Positions 45,129 through 58,671 are shown, numbered from the stretch's first letter. The stretch is DNA of 64,000 bases from Halomonas huangheensis (GCF_001431725.1 NZ_CP013106.1:310001-374000), one strand, 5' to 3'. Notes: generated by a model not told the origin, from the sequence alone. Numbers and translations are program-made.

Positions 45129-48100
45129 ATGGCTTACTCATACACTGAGAAAAAACGCATCCGCAAGGATTTCGGCAAACTGCCCCAAGTGATGGATGTG
45201 CCTTACCTGCTGGCCATCCAGCTTGATTCCTACTACGACTTCCTCCAGCAGGATCGTTCGCCCGAGGAGCGCATGGAGGTTGGCCTGCATGCCGCCTTCC
45301 GGTCTGTGTTCCCTATCGAGAGCTTCTCTGGTAACGCTGCACTCGAGTATGTCAGCTACCGTTTCGGTACTCCGGCCTTTGATGTCAAGGAGTGCCAGCT
45401 GCGTGGCGTCACCTATTCTGCTCCTCTGCGTGTCAAGGTTCGCCTGATCATCTATGACAGGGATTCATCGAACAAGGCCATCAAGGACATCAAGGAGCAG
45501 GAAGTCTACATGGGGGAAATCCCCCTGATGACCGAGAACGGTACCTTCGTCGTCAACGGTACCGAGCGCGTCATTGTTTCCCAGCTCCACCGTAGTCCGG
45601 GTGTGTTCTTCGACCACGACAAGGGCAAGAGCCACTCTTCCGGTAAGCTGTTGTACTCCGCGCGAGTGATTCCTTACCGTGGCTCATGGCTCGACTTCGA
45701 GTTCGACCCCAAGGACAACGTCTTCGTACGTATCGACCGTCGCCGCAAACTGCCGGCTAGTGTGTTGCTGCGTGCCCTCGGGATGAGCGCCGAAGAGATT
45801 CTCGACGAGTTCTTCGATACCAGTGTGTTCCACATGGAGAAGTCCGGCTTCTCTGTGGAGCTGGTTCCGTCGCGTCTGCGTGGCGAGACTGCGACCTTCG
45901 ATATCAAGGATGCCGACGGCAACCTGATTGTCGAAGAAGGTCGTCGTATCACTCAGAAGCATATCCGTCAGTTGGAGAAGGCGGGTCTCGAGCGCCTCGA
46001 AGTGCCGATGGACTACCTGTTCGGCAAGACCCTGGCCAAGGACCAGATCAGCACCGCTACTGGCGAGCTGATCTGCCCCTGCAATACCGAGATTACACCG
46101 GAGTTGCTGGAGACGCTGGGCCAGGCGGGCATCACAACTCTCGAGACGCTGTACACCAACGACCTCGATTGTGGCTCGTTCGTTTCCGACACCCTCAGGT
46201 TGGATGCCACCGGTTCACAGCTCGAAGCGCTGGTCGAGATCTACCGCATGATGCGTCCTGGCGAGCCGCCGACCAAGGAAGCTGCCGAGACGCTGTTCAA
46301 CAACCTGTTCTTCAGTGAGGACCGCTACGATCTGTCCGGCGTCGGTCGCATGAAGTTCAACCGTCGCCTGCGTCGTGATTCCGACACTGGCTCCGGTGTG
46401 TTGGACAAGGCCGACATCCTCGACGTGCTACGCGAGCTGATCAACATCCGTAACGGCTTCGGTGACGTTGACGATATCGATCACCTCGGTAACCGTCGTA
46501 TCCGCTGTGTCGGTGAGATGGCCGAGAACCAGTTCCGTGTTGGCCTGGTACGCGTCGAGCGTGCGGTCAAGGAACGTCTGTCCATGGCAGAAAGCGAAGG
46601 CTTGATGCCGCAGGACCTGATCAACGCCAAGCCGGTGGCTGCTGCGGTCAAGGAGTTCTTTGGCTCGTCCCAGCTGTCGCAGTTCATGGACCAGAACAAC
46701 CCGCTGTCCGAGGTCACCCACAAGCGTCGTGTCTCGGCACTTGGTCCGGGTGGTCTGACCCGTGAGCGTGCTGGCTTTGAGGTGCGTGACGTTCACGCCA
46801 CTCACTACGGTCGTCTGTGTCCGATCGAAACGCCGGAAGGCCCGAACATCGGTCTGATCAACTCGCTGGCGACCTATAGCCACACCAACAGTTATGGCTT
46901 CCTTGAAACGCCATACCGCAAGGTGGTGGACAGCCAGGTCACCGACGAGGTTGTGCACCTGTCGGCGATCGAAGAGGGTGATTTCGTCATCGCCCAGGCG
47001 TCTGCAACGGTCAATGAGCAGAAGCAACTGATCGACGATCTGGTTCAGGTACGCCACAAGGGTGAGACCACCTTCATGCGTCCTGAGCAGGTCACGCTGA
47101 TGGATGTATCGCCACGTCAGGTGGTCTCCGTGGCTGCGGCGCTGATTCCGTTCCTCGAGCACGATGATGCCAACCGCGCCCTGATGGGGGCCAACATGCA
47201 GCGTCAGGCTGTGCCGACTCTGCGTGCTGACAAGCCGCTGGTGGGTACTGGTATGGAACGCTTCGTGGCGCGTGACTCCGGCGTCTGTGCCGTGGCACGT
47301 CGTGGCGGTGTGATCGACTCGGTCGATGCTCGGCGCATCGTGGTACGTGTCAAGGAGGATGAGATCATCGGCGGTGAAGCCGGCGTTGATATCTACAACC
47401 TGACCAAGTACCTGCGCTCGAACCAGAACACCTGTCAGAACCAGCGTCCGATCGTCCGTCCGGGCGATAGCGTTGCGCGTGGCGATATCCTCGCCGACGG
47501 CCCGTCCGTCGACATGGGTGATCTGGCCCTGGGTCAGAACATGCGTATCGCCTTCATGCCGTGGAACGGCTACAACTTCGAGGACTCCATCCTGCTCTCC
47601 GAGCGGGTGGTCCAGGAAGATCGTTTCACCACCATCCACATCCAGGAACTGACCTGTGTGTCCCGTGACACCAAGTTGGGGCCGGAAGAGATCACTTCCG
47701 ATATTCCCAACGTCGGTGAATCGGCGCTGGGCAAGCTGGATGAAGCTGGTGTGGTCTACATCGGCGCCGAAGTCGGTCCAGGCGACATTCTGGTCGGTAA
47801 GGTCACGCCCAAGGGTGAGACCCAGCTGACGCCGGAAGAGAAGCTGCTGCGCGCGATCTTTGGTGAGAAGGCGTCCGACGTCAAGGACACCTCTCTGCGT
47901 GCTCCGACCGGCATGAAAGGTACCGTTATCGACGTCCAGGTCTTTACCCGTGACGGCGTCGAGAAGGACTCTCGTGCTCTGTCCATCGAGCAGATGCAGC
48001 TCGACGAGGTGCGTAAGGACCTGCAGGAAACATACCGCATCGCCGAAGATGCTACTTTCGAGCGTCTTCAGCGGACTCTGTCCAGCCAACCGGTCAACGG

Positions 48101-49208
48101 TGGGCCGGCGCTGAAGAAGGGCGACCTGCTGTCCGACGGCTACCTCGAGGAGCTGCCGCGTCAGCAGTGGTTCAAGCTGCGCATGCAGGACGAGGCACTC
48201 AACGAGCTACTCGCCCAGGCGGATGAGCAGTTGGAGAATCGTCGCAAGGAGATGGACGAGCGGTTCGAGGACAAGAAGCGCAAGCTGACCCAGGGCGATG
48301 ATCTCGCGCCGGGTGTCCTCAAGATCGTCAAGGTCTACCTCGCCATCAAGCGTCGCCTGCAGCCGGGTGACAAGATGGCCGGCCGCCACGGTAACAAGGG
48401 TGTCATCTCGGCGATTATGCCCATCGAGGATATGCCGTTCGACGATCAGGGTGAGTCGATCGACGTGGTGCTCAACCCGCTGGGTGTGCCATCGCGGATG
48501 AACGTTGGTCAGATTCTCGAGACCCACCTCGGCATGGCTGCACGTGGTCTCGGTGTCAAGATCGAACACATGCTGCGTGATGCCCGTGAACAGCAGATTG
48601 CCGAGATTCGTGAGTTCCTGGGGCAGGTCTATAATTCGACCCAGGGCACTCGTATCGAGGAGCTTGAGGCGTTGAGTGATGACGAGGTCATTGCGCTGGC
48701 GAAGAACCTCAAGAAGGGCGTGCCGATGGCGACGCCAGTGTTTGATGGTGCTCGTGAGCACGAGATCAAGCACCTGCTGAAGCTGGCCGACCTGCCGGAT
48801 TCCGGTCAGATGGCGCTGTACGACGGCCGTACTGGTGAGGCCTTCGATCGTCCGGTGACTGTGGGCTACATGTATATGCTCAAGCTCAACCACCTGGTCG
48901 ATGACAAGATGCACGCGCGTTCCACCGGTTCCTACTCGCTGGTCACTCAGCAGCCGCTGGGTGGTAAGGCGCAGTTCGGTGGTCAGCGCTTTGGTGAGAT
49001 GGAGGTCTGGGCCCTGGAGGCCTATGGCGCCGCTTACACTCTGCAGGAAATGCTCACCGTCAAGTCCGACGACGTGGAAGGTCGTACCAAGATGTACAAG
49101 AGCATCGTGGATGGCGATCACACCATGCAGGCGGGCATGCCGGAATCCTTCAACGTATTGGTGAAGGAAATCCGCTCGCTGGGCATTGATATCGAACTGG
49201 AGAGCTGA
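45129..49208 (+). CDS. rpoB: DNA-directed RNA polymerase subunit beta
   Basis: 1359 residues, full length for gammaproteobacteria. The rifampicin-pocket region reads [32 protein letters not shown], with wild-type residues at the usual resistance positions. [28 protein letters not shown] and [15 protein letters not shown] are conserved catalytic-core blocks, and [41 protein letters not shown] is the C-terminal clamp region. Transcribed with rpoC; expression is limited by the upstream attenuator. The 553-codon antisense frame at 46428-48089 is a codon-bias shadow. Confidence 0.99.
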   Translation: MAYSYTEKKRIRKDFGKLPQVMDVPYLLAIQLDSYYDFLQQDRSPEERMEVGLHAAFRSVFPIESFSGNAALEYVSYRFGTPAFDVKECQLRGVTYSAPLRVKVRLIIYDRDSSNKAIKDIKEQEVYMGEIPLMTENGTFVVNGTERVIVSQLHRSPGVFFDHDKGKSHSSGKLLYSARVIPYRGSWLDFEFDPKDNVFVRIDRRRKLPASVLLRALGMSAEEILDEFFDTSVFHMEKSGFSVELVPSRLRGETATFDIKDADGNLIVEEGRRITQKHIRQLEKAGLERLEVPMDYLFGKTLAKDQISTATGELICPCNTEITPELLETLGQAGITTLETLYTNDLDCGSFVSDTLRLDATGSQLEALVEIYRMMRPGEPPTKEAAETLFNNLFFSEDRYDLSGVGRMKFNRRLRRDSDTGSGVLDKADILDVLRELINIRNGFGDVDDIDHLGNRRIRCVGEMAENQFRVGLVRVERAVKERLSMAESEGLMPQDLINAKPVAAAVKEFFGSSQLSQFMDQNNPLSEVTHKRRVSALGPGGLTRERAGFEVRDVHATHYGRLCPIETPEGPNIGLINSLATYSHTNSYGFLETPYRKVVDSQVTDEVVHLSAIEEGDFVIAQASATVNEQKQLIDDLVQVRHKGETTFMRPEQVTLMDVSPRQVVSVAAALIPFLEHDDANRALMGANMQRQAVPTLRADKPLVGTGMERFVARDSGVCAVARRGGVIDSVDARRIVVRVKEDEIIGGEAGVDIYNLTKYLRSNQNTCQNQRPIVRPGDSVARGDILADGPSVDMGDLALGQNMRIAFMPWNGYNFEDSILLSERVVQEDRFTTIHIQELTCVSRDTKLGPEEITSDIPNVGESALGKLDEAGVVYIGAEVGPGDILVGKVTPKGETQLTPEEKLLRAIFGEKASDVKDTSLRAPTGMKGTVIDVQVFTRDGVEKDSRALSIEQMQLDEVRKDLQETYRIAEDATFERLQRTLSSQPVNGGPALKKGDLLSDGYLEELPRQQWFKLRMQDEALNELLAQADEQLENRRKEMDERFEDKKRKLTQGDDLAPGVLKIVKVYLAIKRRLQPGDKMAGRHGNKGVISAIMPIEDMPFDDQGESIDVVLNPLGVPSRMNVGQILETHLGMAARGLGVKIEHMLRDAREQQIAEIREFLGQVYNSTQGTRIEELEALSDDEVIALAKNLKKGVPMATPVFDGAREHEIKHLLKLADLPDSGQMALYDGRTGEAFDRPVTVGYMYMLKLNHLVDDKMHARSTGSYSLVTQQPLGGKAQFGGQRFGEMEVWALEAYGAAYTLQEMLTVKSDDVEGRTKMYKSIVDGDHTMQAGMPESFNVLVKEIRSLGIDIELES

Positions 49209-49294
49209 GGCGGCCAGTCAAGGCGCTTCAAAGAATGACGGTCCGCGGGGGCTTAGGCCCCCGCCCATGACAACTCCGCAGCGGAGCCGACCCA

Positions 49295-52200
49295 ATGAAA
49301 GATTTGGTGAAAGTCCTCAAATCGCAGTCGCAGTCTGACGAGTTCGATGCGATCAAGATCACGCTCGCCTCGCCCGACATGATCCGTTCCTGGTCTTTCG
49401 GTGAGGTCAAGAAGCCGGAAACCATCAATTATCGTACCTTCAAGCCGGAGCGCGATGGCCTGTTCTGCGCCAAGATCTTCGGCCCGGTGAAGGATTACGA
49501 GTGCTTGTGCGGCAAGTACAAGCGCATGAAGCATCGTGGCATCATCTGTGAAAAGTGTGGCGTTGAAGTCACCAAGGCCGCTGTGCGCCGTGAGCGCATG
49601 GGCCACATCGAACTGGCCAGCCCGGTTGCCCACATCTGGTTCCTGAAGTCGCTGCCGTCCCGTATCGGCATGCTGATGGACATGACTCTGCGCGACATCG
49701 AGCGTGTGCTTTACTTCGAGAGCTTCATGGTCGTCGATCCGGGCATGACCACCCTCGAGCGTGGCCAGCTGCTCAATGATGAGCAGTATTTCGAGGCTCT
49801 CGAGGAGTTCGGTGACGACTTCGACGCCCGCATGGGCGCCGAGGCCGTTCAGGCGATGCTCAAGGATATTGATCTCGAGGAGGATATCGAGCGTCTGCGT
49901 GAGGAAATTCCGCAGACCAACTCCGAGACCAAGATCAAGAAACTGTCCAAGCGCCTCAAGTTGCTCGAAGCCTTCCAGGGCTCCGGCAATGACCCGGCGT
50001 GGATGGTCATGGAAGTGCTGCCTGTGTTGCCGCCGGACCTGCGTCCGCTGGTACCGCTGGACGGCGGCCGCTTTGCGACCTCGGATCTCAACGATCTGTA
50101 CCGTCGTGTGATCAACCGCAACAATCGCCTCAAGCGTCTGCTTGACCTCAATGCGCCAGACATCATCGTGCGCAACGAGAAGCGTATGTTGCAGGAGTCG
50201 GTTGATGCGCTGCTCGACAACGGTCGTCGCGGTCGTGCCATCACCGGTTCCAACAAGCGCCCGCTCAAGTCGCTGGCCGACATGATCAAGGGTAAGCAGG
50301 GGCGTTTCCGTCAGAACCTGCTGGGTAAGCGTGTCGACTATTCCGGTCGTTCGGTTATCACCGTAGGTCCGACCTTGCGTCTACACCAGTGTGGTCTGCC
50401 CAAGAAGATGGCGCTTGAGCTGTTCAAGCCGTTTATCTATTCCAAGCTGCAGGGCAGCGGCCAGGCGTCCACCATCAAGGCCGCCAAGAAGATGGTCGAG
50501 CGTGAGCTGCCTGAAGTGTGGGACATCCTTGCCGATGTTATCCGCGAGCACCCGGTACTGCTCAACCGCGCACCGACGCTGCACCGTCTGGGTATCCAGG
50601 CGTTCGAGCCGCTGCTGATCGAGGGTAAAGCCATCCAGCTGCACCCGCTGGTCTGTGCCGCCTATAACGCCGACTTTGACGGTGACCAGATGGCGGTACA
50701 CGTACCGCTGACTCTGGAAGCCCAGCTCGAAGCCCGTGCACTGATGATGGCCACCAACAACGTGCTGTCACCGGCCAACGGTGAGCCGATCATCGTGCCG
50801 TCTCAGGACGTTGTTCTGGGTCTGTATTACATGACCCGTGAGCGTATCAACGCCAAGGGTGAGGGCATGGTGTTCTCCGGCCTCAACGAGGTCGAGCGTG
50901 CCTTCGGTACCCAGCATGTCTCATTGCATGCCCGCGTCAAGGTGCGTCTCGACGAGGTCGATGTCGACGAGGAAACCGGTGAGCGCTCCAACCATCGTCG
51001 TCTGCGTGAGACTACGGTCGGTCGTGCACTGCTGTTCCGCATCCTGCCGGAAGGGGTGCCCTTCGATCTCGTCGATCAGGCGATGAAGAAGAAGGCGATC
51101 TCGAAGCTGATCAACGAGGTCTATCGTCGTGCGGGCCTGAAGTCTGCGGTCATCTTCGCTGACCAATTGATGTACACCGGCTTCCGTCTGGCCACATGGT
51201 CCGGCGCGTCCATCGGTGTCAACGACTTCGTTATCCCGGACGCCAAGGCAGAGATCGTTGATGCGGCGGAAGAAGAGGTCAAGGAAATCGAGGACCAGTT
51301 CTCCTCCGGTCTGGTGACCGCGGGTGAGAAGTACAACAAGGTCATCGATATCTGGGCGCGCGCCAATGACCAGGTCGCCAAGGCGATGATGGCCGGCATC
51401 TCCAAGGAGAGCGTGATCGATCGTGATGGTAACGAGGTTGAGCAGGATTCATTCAACAGCGTTTTCATCATGGCCGACTCCGGTGCTCGTGGTAGTGCCG
51501 CTCAGATCCGTCAGCTGGCTGGTATGCGTGGCTTGATGGCCAAGCCGGATGGCTCGATCATCGAAACGCCGATCGTTGCCAACTTCCGTGAAGGTCTGAA
51601 CGTACTCCAGTACTTCATCTCGACCCACGGTGCTCGTAAGGGTCTGGCAGATACCGCTCTGAAGACCGCGAACTCCGGTTACCTGACGCGTCGTCTGGTT
51701 GATGTTGCTCAGGACATGGTCATCACTGGGATTGACTGTGGCACCGAGAACGGTATGACGCTGCACCCGGTCATCGAGGGTGGCGATATCATCGTCTCGC
51801 TGGCTCAGCGCGTGCTGGGTCGTGTGGTCGCTCAGGATGTCATCGATCCGTCTACCGATGACGTGCTGATCCCGCGCGGCACCTTGCTCGACGAAGCCTG
51901 GTGTGCCCAGCTCGAGACCATGGGTGTTGACGAGATTGTGGTGCGTAGCACCATTACCTGTGAAGCCAGTCATGGTGTGTGTGCGTCCTGCTATGGTCGT
52001 GACCTGGCTCGTGGCCATCAGGTCAATATCGGTGAGGCTGTCGGTGTTATCGCCGCCCAGTCGATCGGTGAGCCTGGTACCCAGCTGACCATGCGTACCT
52101 TCCACATCGGGGGTGCGGCATCGCGGTCGTCAGCGGTCGATAGCGTTCAGGTCAAGCACGGCGGTAGGGTGCGCCTGCACAACATCAAGTTCGTGGAGCG

Positions 52201-53512
52201 CAATGACGGCAAGCTGGTGGTGGTCTCCCGTTCCAGCGCCCTGGCCGTTGCTGATGAACATGGTCGTGAGCGCGAGTACTACAAGCTGCCCTATGGTGCC
52301 GAGCTGTCGGTCCGCGATGGTGACGAGGTTGATCCCGGTCAGTCTGTGGCCAAGTGGGATCCCCACACTCACCCGATCGTGGCCGAGGCCGAGGGGCAGG
52401 TGCACTACGCCGATATGGACGAAGGCCTGACCATGCACCGTAGCGTCGATGAGATGACCGGTCTGTCATCCATCGAGATCATCGAGTCTGCGGCGCGCCC
52501 GATGGCGGGGCGTGACAAGCGTCCGATGATCATGCTCAATGATGCGGCCGGCAAGCCAGTGACCGTGTCCGGTTCCGATACGCCGGTGCAGTACCCGCTG
52601 CCCGGCAAGGCGATCGTTACTGTCGACAACGGTTCGCACATTGGTGTCGGTGAAATTGTCGCGCGTATCCCGGTTGAGGCGTCTGGTAACAAGGACATCA
52701 CCGGTGGTCTGCCGCGTGTAGCCGACCTGTTCGAGGCGCGTAAGCCGAAAGAGCCGGCCATCCTCGCCGAGATCAGCGGTGTGATCAGCTTCGGCAAGGA
52801 GACCAAGGGTAAGCGTCGTCTGACCATTACCCCGAGTGAGGGTGATGCGTTCGAGATGCTGATTCCCAAGTGGCGTCAGATTGCGGTCTTCGAAGGTGAG
52901 TCGGTTGAGAAGGGCGAGGTGATCTCGGACGGCCCGAGTAATCCGCACGATATCCTGCGTCTGCTGGGTATTGCCGAGCTGGCCAAGTACATCGTCGCCG
53001 AGGTTCAGGACGTATACCGTCTCCAGGGCGTGGGCATCAACGACAAGCACATCGAAGTCATCGTGCGTCAGATGCTGCGCAAGGTCGAGATCAGCGATGC
53101 CGGTGATTCAGACTTCATCCCCGGCGATCAGGTCGAGCTGGTGCGTGTGCTCGAGCAGAATTCTGCGCTGCAGGCTACCGAAAAGTTCGGTGCCAAGTAT
53201 CAGCGCCTTCTGCTGGGGATCACCAAGGCCAGCCTGGCGACCGAGTCATTCATCTCCGCCGCCTCCTTCCAGGAGACGACGCGTGTGTTGACCGAGGCGG
53301 CTGTCACCGGCAAGCGCGACTATCTACGCGGCCTGAAGGAAAACGTGGTGGTGGGGCGCTTGATTCCGGCCGGTACCGGCCTGACTCACCACGAAGAGCG
53401 TCGTCGCAAGCGTGACGATACCGATCGTCTGCTTCAGCCGTCGGCCCACGATGTCGAGCAGGAGTTGGGTGCTCAGCTGACGGCGCTCGACTCGGACGAC
53501 GAAGAAATCTGA
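49295..53512 (+). CDS. rpoC: DNA-directed RNA polymerase subunit beta'
   Basis: 1405 residues, full length. The N-terminal zinc ribbon is [21 protein letters not shown]. The catalytic Mg-binding loop [12 protein letters not shown] carries the three aspartates. [27 protein letters not shown], the bridge-helix/trigger-loop region ([50 protein letters not shown]) and the second zinc site ([19 protein letters not shown]) are intact. An 86-bp gap separates it from rpoB. Confidence 0.99.
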   Translation: MKDLVKVLKSQSQSDEFDAIKITLASPDMIRSWSFGEVKKPETINYRTFKPERDGLFCAKIFGPVKDYECLCGKYKRMKHRGIICEKCGVEVTKAAVRRERMGHIELASPVAHIWFLKSLPSRIGMLMDMTLRDIERVLYFESFMVVDPGMTTLERGQLLNDEQYFEALEEFGDDFDARMGAEAVQAMLKDIDLEEDIERLREEIPQTNSETKIKKLSKRLKLLEAFQGSGNDPAWMVMEVLPVLPPDLRPLVPLDGGRFATSDLNDLYRRVINRNNRLKRLLDLNAPDIIVRNEKRMLQESVDALLDNGRRGRAITGSNKRPLKSLADMIKGKQGRFRQNLLGKRVDYSGRSVITVGPTLRLHQCGLPKKMALELFKPFIYSKLQGSGQASTIKAAKKMVERELPEVWDILADVIREHPVLLNRAPTLHRLGIQAFEPLLIEGKAIQLHPLVCAAYNADFDGDQMAVHVPLTLEAQLEARALMMATNNVLSPANGEPIIVPSQDVVLGLYYMTRERINAKGEGMVFSGLNEVERAFGTQHVSLHARVKVRLDEVDVDEETGERSNHRRLRETTVGRALLFRILPEGVPFDLVDQAMKKKAISKLINEVYRRAGLKSAVIFADQLMYTGFRLATWSGASIGVNDFVIPDAKAEIVDAAEEEVKEIEDQFSSGLVTAGEKYNKVIDIWARANDQVAKAMMAGISKESVIDRDGNEVEQDSFNSVFIMADSGARGSAAQIRQLAGMRGLMAKPDGSIIETPIVANFREGLNVLQYFISTHGARKGLADTALKTANSGYLTRRLVDVAQDMVITGIDCGTENGMTLHPVIEGGDIIVSLAQRVLGRVVAQDVIDPSTDDVLIPRGTLLDEAWCAQLETMGVDEIVVRSTITCEASHGVCASCYGRDLARGHQVNIGEAVGVIAAQSIGEPGTQLTMRTFHIGGAASRSSAVDSVQVKHGGRVRLHNIKFVERNDGKLVVVSRSSALAVADEHGREREYYKLPYGAELSVRDGDEVDPGQSVAKWDPHTHPIVAEAEGQVHYADMDEGLTMHRSVDEMTGLSSIEIIESAARPMAGRDKRPMIMLNDAAGKPVTVSGSDTPVQYPLPGKAIVTVDNGSHIGVGEIVARIPVEASGNKDITGGLPRVADLFEARKPKEPAILAEISGVISFGKETKGKRRLTITPSEGDAFEMLIPKWRQIAVFEGESVEKGEVISDGPSNPHDILRLLGIAELAKYIVAEVQDVYRLQGVGINDKHIEVIVRQMLRKVEISDAGDSDFIPGDQVELVRVLEQNSALQATEKFGAKYQRLLLGITKASLATESFISAASFQETTRVLTEAAVTGKRDYLRGLKENVVVGRLIPAGTGLTHHEERRRKRDDTDRLLQPSAHDVEQELGAQLTALDSDDEEI

Positions 53513-53532
53513 CCACAAGGGCTGATCCAGGA

Positions 53533-53571
53533 CCGTCAAGCTCGGGACGCATTGCGCTCCGGGCTTGACGG
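53533..53571 (+). other. Long hairpin after rpoC
   Basis: CCGTCAAGCTCGG and CCGGGCTTGACGG pair over 13 bp around a short GC-rich loop, but no U-tract follows. The 3' arm contains the -35 element of the next promoter. It may mark the end of the rpoBC transcript. Confidence 0.5.
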
Positions 53572-53594
53572 CACCTTGTGTAAGCCAGTAGAAT
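53565..53594 (+). promoter_or_regulatory. str operon promoter
   Basis: TTGACG (53565-53570), 18-bp spacer, TAGAAT (53589-53594), then GCGCAGCC. The -10 and discriminator equal those of rrn P1. A leader of about 180 nt with several hairpins (for example GGAAGCAC-CGGTT-GTGCTTCC at 53734-53754) follows. Confidence 0.8.
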
Positions 53595-53779
53595 GCGCAG
53601 CCTTTAACAGTGGGGCGGGTGCGCCCGCGACACTGTGAAGGTGGCGTAAGTATCGAGAGAGAGTGTTGGAACGCCCTTTCTCGGGAGACTCAGAGCCCTG
53701 TACCTCGTTGTACTTGTGGGTCTGGGTCTTTTCGGAAGCACCGGTTGTGCTTCCTTAAAGGCAACCCATTGGAGTCATC

Positions 53780-54154
53780 ATGGCAACAATCAACCAGCTC
53801 GTGCGCAAGCCGCGCAAGCGTCAGGCCGCCAAGACCGACGTGCCTGCGCTTCAGGCTTGCCCGCAAAGACGCGGCGTTTGTACTCGCGTTTACACTACTA
53901 CACCGAAGAAGCCGAACTCCGCTCTGCGGAAGGTCTGTCGTGTACGACTGACCAACGGCTATGAAGTGTCTTCCTACATCGGTGGTGAAGGTCACAACCT
54001 GCAGGAGCACTCTGTGGTCCTGATTCGTGGCGGCCGTGTAAAAGACCTTCCGGGTGTGCGTTATCACACCGTCCGCGGCGCTCTCGACACCTCCGGTGTC
54101 CAGAACCGTAAGCAGGGTCGTTCCAAGTATGGTACCAAGCGCCCGAAGTCCTGA
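53780..54154 (+). CDS. rpsL: 30S ribosomal protein S12
   Basis: 124 residues. [70 protein letters not shown] is the invariant decoding-centre core. Lys43, the main streptomycin-resistance position, is wild type. First gene of the str operon. Confidence 0.99.
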   Translation: MATINQLVRKPRKRQAAKTDVPALQACPQRRGVCTRVYTTTPKKPNSALRKVCRVRLTNGYEVSSYIGGEGHNLQEHSVVLIRGGRVKDLPGVRYHTVRGALDTSGVQNRKQGRSKYGTKRPKS

Positions 54155-54265
54155 TCTTCGCTGTCGCTTTCATAACCAGTTTGTTTCGGTCTGATAAGAG
54201 TAAGGTCGAGCTGCCCAGCGCAAGTCTCGGGTTTACCTGAAGGACCCTTCAATTGAGGGCTTATC

Positions 54266-54736
54266 ATGCCTAGAAGAAGAGTTGCCGCCAAGCGCGAGAT
54301 ACTGCCGGATCCCAAGTTCGGAAGTGAGCGCCTGGCCAAGTTCATGAACCACCTGATGATCAGCGGCAAGAAGTCCGTTGCTGAGCGTATCGTTTACGGT
54401 GCGCTGGACCGGGTTGCCGAGCGTTCCAATGAAGAGCCGCTGGAGATCTTCGACAAGGCGCTGGAAACTATCCAGCCGATGGTCGAGGTCAAGTCCCGCC
54501 GTGTTGGTGGCGCGACTTATCAGGTGCCGGTTGAAGTCCGTCCGTCTCGCCGTCAAGCGCTTGCCATGCGTTGGTTGGTAGACGCCGCGCGTCGCCGTGG
54601 TGAGAAGACCATGGAACAGCGTCTGGCTGGCGAAATGCTTGATGCTGCTGAAGGCAAGGGTTCGGCTGTCAAGAAGCGTGAAGACGTGCACCGCATGGCA
54701 GAAGCCAACAAGGCCTTCTCTCACTACCGCTTCTAA
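54266..54736 (+). CDS. rpsG: 30S ribosomal protein S7
   Basis: 156 residues, the short form. [48 protein letters not shown] and the [33 protein letters not shown] helices bind the 3' domain of 16S. In E. coli S7 represses str translation at the rpsL-rpsG junction; the 111-bp gap here could serve the same purpose. Confidence 0.99.
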   Translation: MPRRRVAAKREILPDPKFGSERLAKFMNHLMISGKKSVAERIVYGALDRVAERSNEEPLEIFDKALETIQPMVEVKSRRVGGATYQVPVEVRPSRRQALAMRWLVDAARRRGEKTMEQRLAGEMLDAAEGKGSAVKKREDVHRMAEANKAFSHYRF

Positions 54737-54766
54737 TTCGCATCGCCAACCAACGGGAGTTACATC

Positions 54767-56887
54767 GTGGCTCGCAAGACTCCGCTTAATCGCTACCGCA
54801 ATATCGGTATCGTTGCCCACGTCGACGCCGGTAAGACGACTACTACCGAGCGTGTCCTGTTCTATACCGGCCTGTCTCACAAGGTCGGTGAGGTCCATGA
54901 GGGCGCTGCCACCATGGACTGGATGGAGCAGGAGCAGGAGCGTGGCATCACGATCACTTCTGCGGCGACTACCTGCTTCTGGCAGGGCATGAACAAGCAG
55001 TTCGATGAGCATCGCATCAACATCATCGATACGCCTGGGCACGTTGACTTCACTATCGAAGTCGAGCGTTCCCTGCGTGTACTCGATGGCGCTGTCGTCG
55101 TACTGTGCGGCTCCTCCGGTGTGCAGCCGCAGACCGAGACTGTCTGGCGTCAGGCCAACAAGTACGAAGTTCCGCGTATGGTGTTCGTCAACAAGATGGA
55201 CCGTACCGGCGCTGACTTCTTCATGGTTCTGGAGCAGCTCAAGGATCGTCTGGGCGCCAATGCAGTGCCGATCCAGATCAACTGGGGTGCTGAAGACGAG
55301 TTCAAGGGTGTTATCGATCTCATCCAGATGAAGGCCATCCTGTGGGATGAAGACAACTTCGGGATGAACTACGATCTGGTTGATATTCCTGCTGAACTCC
55401 AGGAAACCGCCGAGAAGTATCGTGAAGAGATGGTCGAAGCTGCGGCCGAAGCCTCTGAAGAATTGATGGACAAGTATCTCGAAGGCGGAGAGCTGTCCAA
55501 CGAGGAAATCAAGGCTGGGTTGCGTCGCCGTACGCTTGCCAACGAGATTGTGTTGGTCACCTGTGGTTCTGCGTTCAAGAACAAGGGTGTCCAGGCGGTG
55601 CTGGACGGTGTCATCGAGTACATGCCATCCCCGACCGAGGTCAAGGCCATCGAGGGTGAGCTGGATGACAAGGACGGCACTATTGCGACTCGTGAAGCCG
55701 ACGACAAGGCTCCCTTTGCCGCTCTCGCGTTCAAGATCGCTACCGACCCCTTCGTTGGAACGCTGACCTTCATTCGCGTCTACTCAGGCGTGTTGAACTC
55801 TGGTGACAGTATCTATAATTCTGTCAAGCAGAAGAAGGAGCGTGTTGGTCGTATCGTACAGATGCATGCCAATTCTCGCGAAGAGATCAAGGAAGTTCTG
55901 GCTGGCGATATCGCCGCCTGTATCGGCCTGAAGGATGTCACCACCGGTGATACTCTGTGCGACCTGAACGACAAGATCGTTCTCGAGCGTATGGAATTCC
56001 CGGATCCGGTTATTTCCGTCGCCGTGGAGCCCAAGTCCAAGGCAGACCAGGAAAAGATGGGTATCGCACTGGGCAAGCTCGCTCAGGAAGATCCGTCATT
56101 CCGCGTCAAGACCGACGAGGAAACCGGCCAGACCATTATCTCTGGTATGGGTGAGCTGCACCTGGACATCATCGTTGACCGTATGCGTCGCGAGTTCAAG
56201 GTGGAAGCCAACATCGGTAAGCCTCAGGTCGCCTACCGCGAAACCATTCGCGGCAGCGTCGAGCAGGAAGGCAAGTTCGTTCGTCAGTCTGGTGGTCGTG
56301 GTCAGTTCGGTCACGTCTGGCTGCGCATCGAGCCGCTCACCGAGGCGGACAAGGGCGAAGACGAAGAAATGCACTTCAAGTTCGCTTCTGAAATCGTCGG
56401 CGGTGCGGTTCCCAAGGAATACGTACCGGCTGTCGAAAAGGGCGCGTACGAGCAGCTCCAGAATGGTGTCATCGCGGGCTATCCGATGATCGACGTCAAG
56501 GTTACTCTGTACGATGGTTCCTATCACGACGTGGACTCCAATGAGACTGCGTTCAAGGTGGCCTCTTCGATGGCCATCAAGGAAGGCGCCAGGAAGGCCA
56601 AGGCTGTCCTGCTGGAGCCGATGATGCAGGTCGAGGTCGTGACCCCTGAAGATTTCATGGGTGACGTCATGGGCGACCTGAACCGTCGTCGCGGTCTGGT
56701 GCAGGGTATGGATGACTCCTCTTCAGGCAAGGTCATTCGCGCAGTGGTGCCGCTGGGTGAGATGTTCGGTTATGCAACCGATCTGCGCTCACAGACCCAG
56801 GGCCGTGCGAGCTACTCCATGGAGTTCGCGAAGTACGACGAGGCTCCCTCAAGCGTCGTTGAAGCCGTCATCAATCAGAACGGTTAA
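54767..56887 (+). CDS. fusA: Elongation factor G
   Basis: 706 residues, GTG start with GGGAG upstream. G-domain motifs: [21 protein letters not shown] and NKMDRTG. Domains II-V follow, with the ribosome-facing domain IV ([37 protein letters not shown]). It drives translocation. Thirty bases after rpsG, 29 before tuf. Confidence 0.99.
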   Translation: MARKTPLNRYRNIGIVAHVDAGKTTTTERVLFYTGLSHKVGEVHEGAATMDWMEQEQERGITITSAATTCFWQGMNKQFDEHRINIIDTPGHVDFTIEVERSLRVLDGAVVVLCGSSGVQPQTETVWRQANKYEVPRMVFVNKMDRTGADFFMVLEQLKDRLGANAVPIQINWGAEDEFKGVIDLIQMKAILWDEDNFGMNYDLVDIPAELQETAEKYREEMVEAAAEASEELMDKYLEGGELSNEEIKAGLRRRTLANEIVLVTCGSAFKNKGVQAVLDGVIEYMPSPTEVKAIEGELDDKDGTIATREADDKAPFAALAFKIATDPFVGTLTFIRVYSGVLNSGDSIYNSVKQKKERVGRIVQMHANSREEIKEVLAGDIAACIGLKDVTTGDTLCDLNDKIVLERMEFPDPVISVAVEPKSKADQEKMGIALGKLAQEDPSFRVKTDEETGQTIISGMGELHLDIIVDRMRREFKVEANIGKPQVAYRETIRGSVEQEGKFVRQSGGRGQFGHVWLRIEPLTEADKGEDEEMHFKFASEIVGGAVPKEYVPAVEKGAYEQLQNGVIAGYPMIDVKVTLYDGSYHDVDSNETAFKVASSMAIKEGARKAKAVLLEPMMQVEVVTPEDFMGDVMGDLNRRRGLVQGMDDSSSGKVIRAVVPLGEMFGYATDLRSQTQGRASYSMEFAKYDEAPSSVVEAVINQNG

Positions 56888-56916
56888 CCGTTAGCTAACG
56901 TAAAGAGGTCATAGCA

Positions 56917-58110
56917 GTGGCTAAGGAAAAATTCGAACGTTCCAAACCGCACGTCAACGTCGGCACCATCGGTCACGTTGACCACGGCAAGACTACTCTG
57001 ACTGCGGCCCTGACCCGCGTGTCTGCTGAAGTCTTCGGTGGCGACTGGCGTGAATTTGACACTATCGACAATGCTCCGGAAGAGCGTGAGCGTGGTATCA
57101 CCATCGCTACCTCTCACGTCGAGTATCAGTCCGAGATCCGTCACTACGCGCACGTTGACTGCCCGGGACACGCTGACTACGTCAAGAACATGATCACCGG
57201 TGCTGCCCAGATGGACGGCGCTATCCTGGTCTGTTCCGCAGCTGACGGCCCCATGCCGCAGACTCGCGAGCACATCCTGCTGTCTCGTCAGGTTGGCGTT
57301 CCGTTCATCGTCGTGTTCCTGAACAAGGCCGACATGGTCGACGACGAAGAGCTGCTCGAGCTGGTCGAAATGGAAGTGCGTGAGCTCCTCAGCGAGTACG
57401 ACTTCCCGGGTGACGACACTCCGATCATCACTGGTTCTGCCCTGATGGCTCTGGAAGGCAAGGACGACAACGGCATGGGTACTACTGCTGTTGCCAACCT
57501 GATCAAGGCTCTGGATGCTTACATTCCTGAGCCGGAGCGTGCCATCGATCAGCCGTTCCTGATGCCGATCGAGGACGTGTTCTCTATCTCCGGTCGCGGT
57601 ACCGTTGTTACCGGTCGTATCGAGCGCGGTATCGTCAAGCCGGGCGAAGAGATCGAGATCGTGGGTATCCGCGACACCACCAAGACTACCGTTACCGGTG
57701 TCGAAATGTTCCGCAAGCTGCTCGACGAAGGTCGTGCTGGCGAGAACGTTGGTGCGCTGCTGCGTGGTACCAAGCGTGATGACGTCGAGCGTGGTCAGGT
57801 TCTGGCCAAGCCGGGCACCATCACTCCGCACACTCAGTTCGAGGCGGAAGTGTACGTGCTGTCCAAGGACGAAGGTGGTCGTCACACTCCGTTCTTCAAG
57901 GGCTACCGTCCGCAGTTCTACTTCCGTACCACTGACATCACTGGTACCTGTGAGCTGCCGGAAGGCGTCGAGATGGTCATGCCGGGTGATAACGTCCAGA
58001 TGGTCGTTACCCTGATCAACCCGATCGCCATGGACGATGGTCTGCGCTTCGCTATCCGTGAAGGCGGTCGTACCGTCGGCGCTGGTGTCGTGGCCAAGAT
58101 CATCAAGTAA
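56917..58110 (+). CDS. tuf: Elongation factor Tu
   Basis: 397 residues with a GTG start. [42 protein letters not shown] and NKADMVDD are the G motifs; the C-terminal beta-barrels are complete ([24 protein letters not shown]). It is the only tuf gene in the window; the second copy often found beside secE is missing. A strong terminator follows. Confidence 0.99.
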   Translation: MAKEKFERSKPHVNVGTIGHVDHGKTTLTAALTRVSAEVFGGDWREFDTIDNAPEERERGITIATSHVEYQSEIRHYAHVDCPGHADYVKNMITGAAQMDGAILVCSAADGPMPQTREHILLSRQVGVPFIVVFLNKADMVDDEELLELVEMEVRELLSEYDFPGDDTPIITGSALMALEGKDDNGMGTTAVANLIKALDAYIPEPERAIDQPFLMPIEDVFSISGRGTVVTGRIERGIVKPGEEIEIVGIRDTTKTTVTGVEMFRKLLDEGRAGENVGALLRGTKRDDVERGQVLAKPGTITPHTQFEAEVYVLSKDEGGRHTPFFKGYRPQFYFRTTDITGTCELPEGVEMVMPGDNVQMVVTLINPIAMDDGLRFAIREGGRTVGAGVVAKIIK

Positions 58111-58128
58111 GCGGTCTGCTTGCTATCG

Positions 58129-58156
58129 AAGGGGGTTCCGAAAGGGACCCCCTTTT
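58129..58156 (+). terminator. str operon terminator
   Basis: AAGGGGGTTCC-GAAA-GGGACCCCCTT, 11-12 bp with one G-U, then TTTT. Confidence 0.92.
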
Positions 58157-58177
58157 CTGCGCATCGATATTGAGGGT

Positions 58178-58206
58178 TTGACTCTCTATGTCGGTGCGCA
58201 TATAAT
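58178..58206 (+). promoter_or_regulatory. S10 operon promoter
   Basis: TTGACT (58178-58183), 17-bp spacer, TATAAT (58201-58206), then GCGCATCC. It is near consensus with the same GCGC discriminator as the rrn and str promoters. Confidence 0.9.
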
Positions 58207-58228
58207 GCGCATCCTTTGAATGCGTGGG

Positions 58229-58248
58229 TTGACGGCTCGCGCCGTCAA
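58229..58248 (+). other. Small hairpin in the short S10 leader
   Basis: TTGACGGC-TCGC-GCCGTCAA, a perfect 8-bp stem. The whole leader is only about 57 nt, far shorter than the E. coli S10 leader that L4 regulates, and has no room for the E. coli-type HD/HE hairpins. Confidence 0.7.
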
Positions 58249-58269
58249 GATCCATTGGAGTTAGGGCAA

Positions 58270-58581
58270 ATGCAGAACCAGAAGATTCGCATTCGGTTGA
58301 AGGCTTTCGACCATCGCCTGATCGATCAGTCCGCCGCGGAAATCGTTGAAACCGCCAAGCGTACTGGCGCCCAGGTTCGTGGTCCGATCCCTCTGCCTAC
58401 CAATCGCGAGCGCTACACCGTGCTGATCTCTCCGCACGTGAACAAGGACGCCCGTGATCAGTACGAGATTCGTACCCACAAGCGTGTGCTCGACATTGTT
58501 GAGCCGACCGAAAAGACCGTTGATGCGCTGATGAAGCTCGATCTCGCCGCTGGCGTTGACGTGCAAATCAAGCTCGACTGA
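58270..58581 (+). CDS. rpsJ: 30S ribosomal protein S10 / NusE
   Basis: 103 residues, same as E. coli. [72 protein letters not shown] is the conserved body, which also works as NusE in rrn antitermination. ATG 58270 is used; the in-frame extension from 58216 would run through the leader hairpin. The gap to rplC is 158 bp, about five times the E. coli spacing. Confidence 0.99.
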   Translation: MQNQKIRIRLKAFDHRLIDQSAAEIVETAKRTGAQVRGPIPLPTNRERYTVLISPHVNKDARDQYEIRTHKRVLDIVEPTEKTVDALMKLDLAAGVDVQIKLD

Positions 58582-58671
58582 TACCACACTAGACACTTGC
58601 GGCCCAGCGTTCCCCGCCGCGCAGTAACAGGGGTTCAGCAGCCGCCGCGCCGGGATGGCGCCATACAATGT

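Noticed and set aside
46428..48089. 553-codon open frame antisense to rpoB
   Set aside because: It mirrors the codon bias of rpoB in the opposite strand; no start context and no recognisable protein family.
58582..58671. Small gene or extra promoter in the first part of the rpsJ-rplC gap
   Set aside because: GC-rich sequence with no start codon in a good context and no -35/-10 pair; better explained as leader RNA to the 23S-like element.
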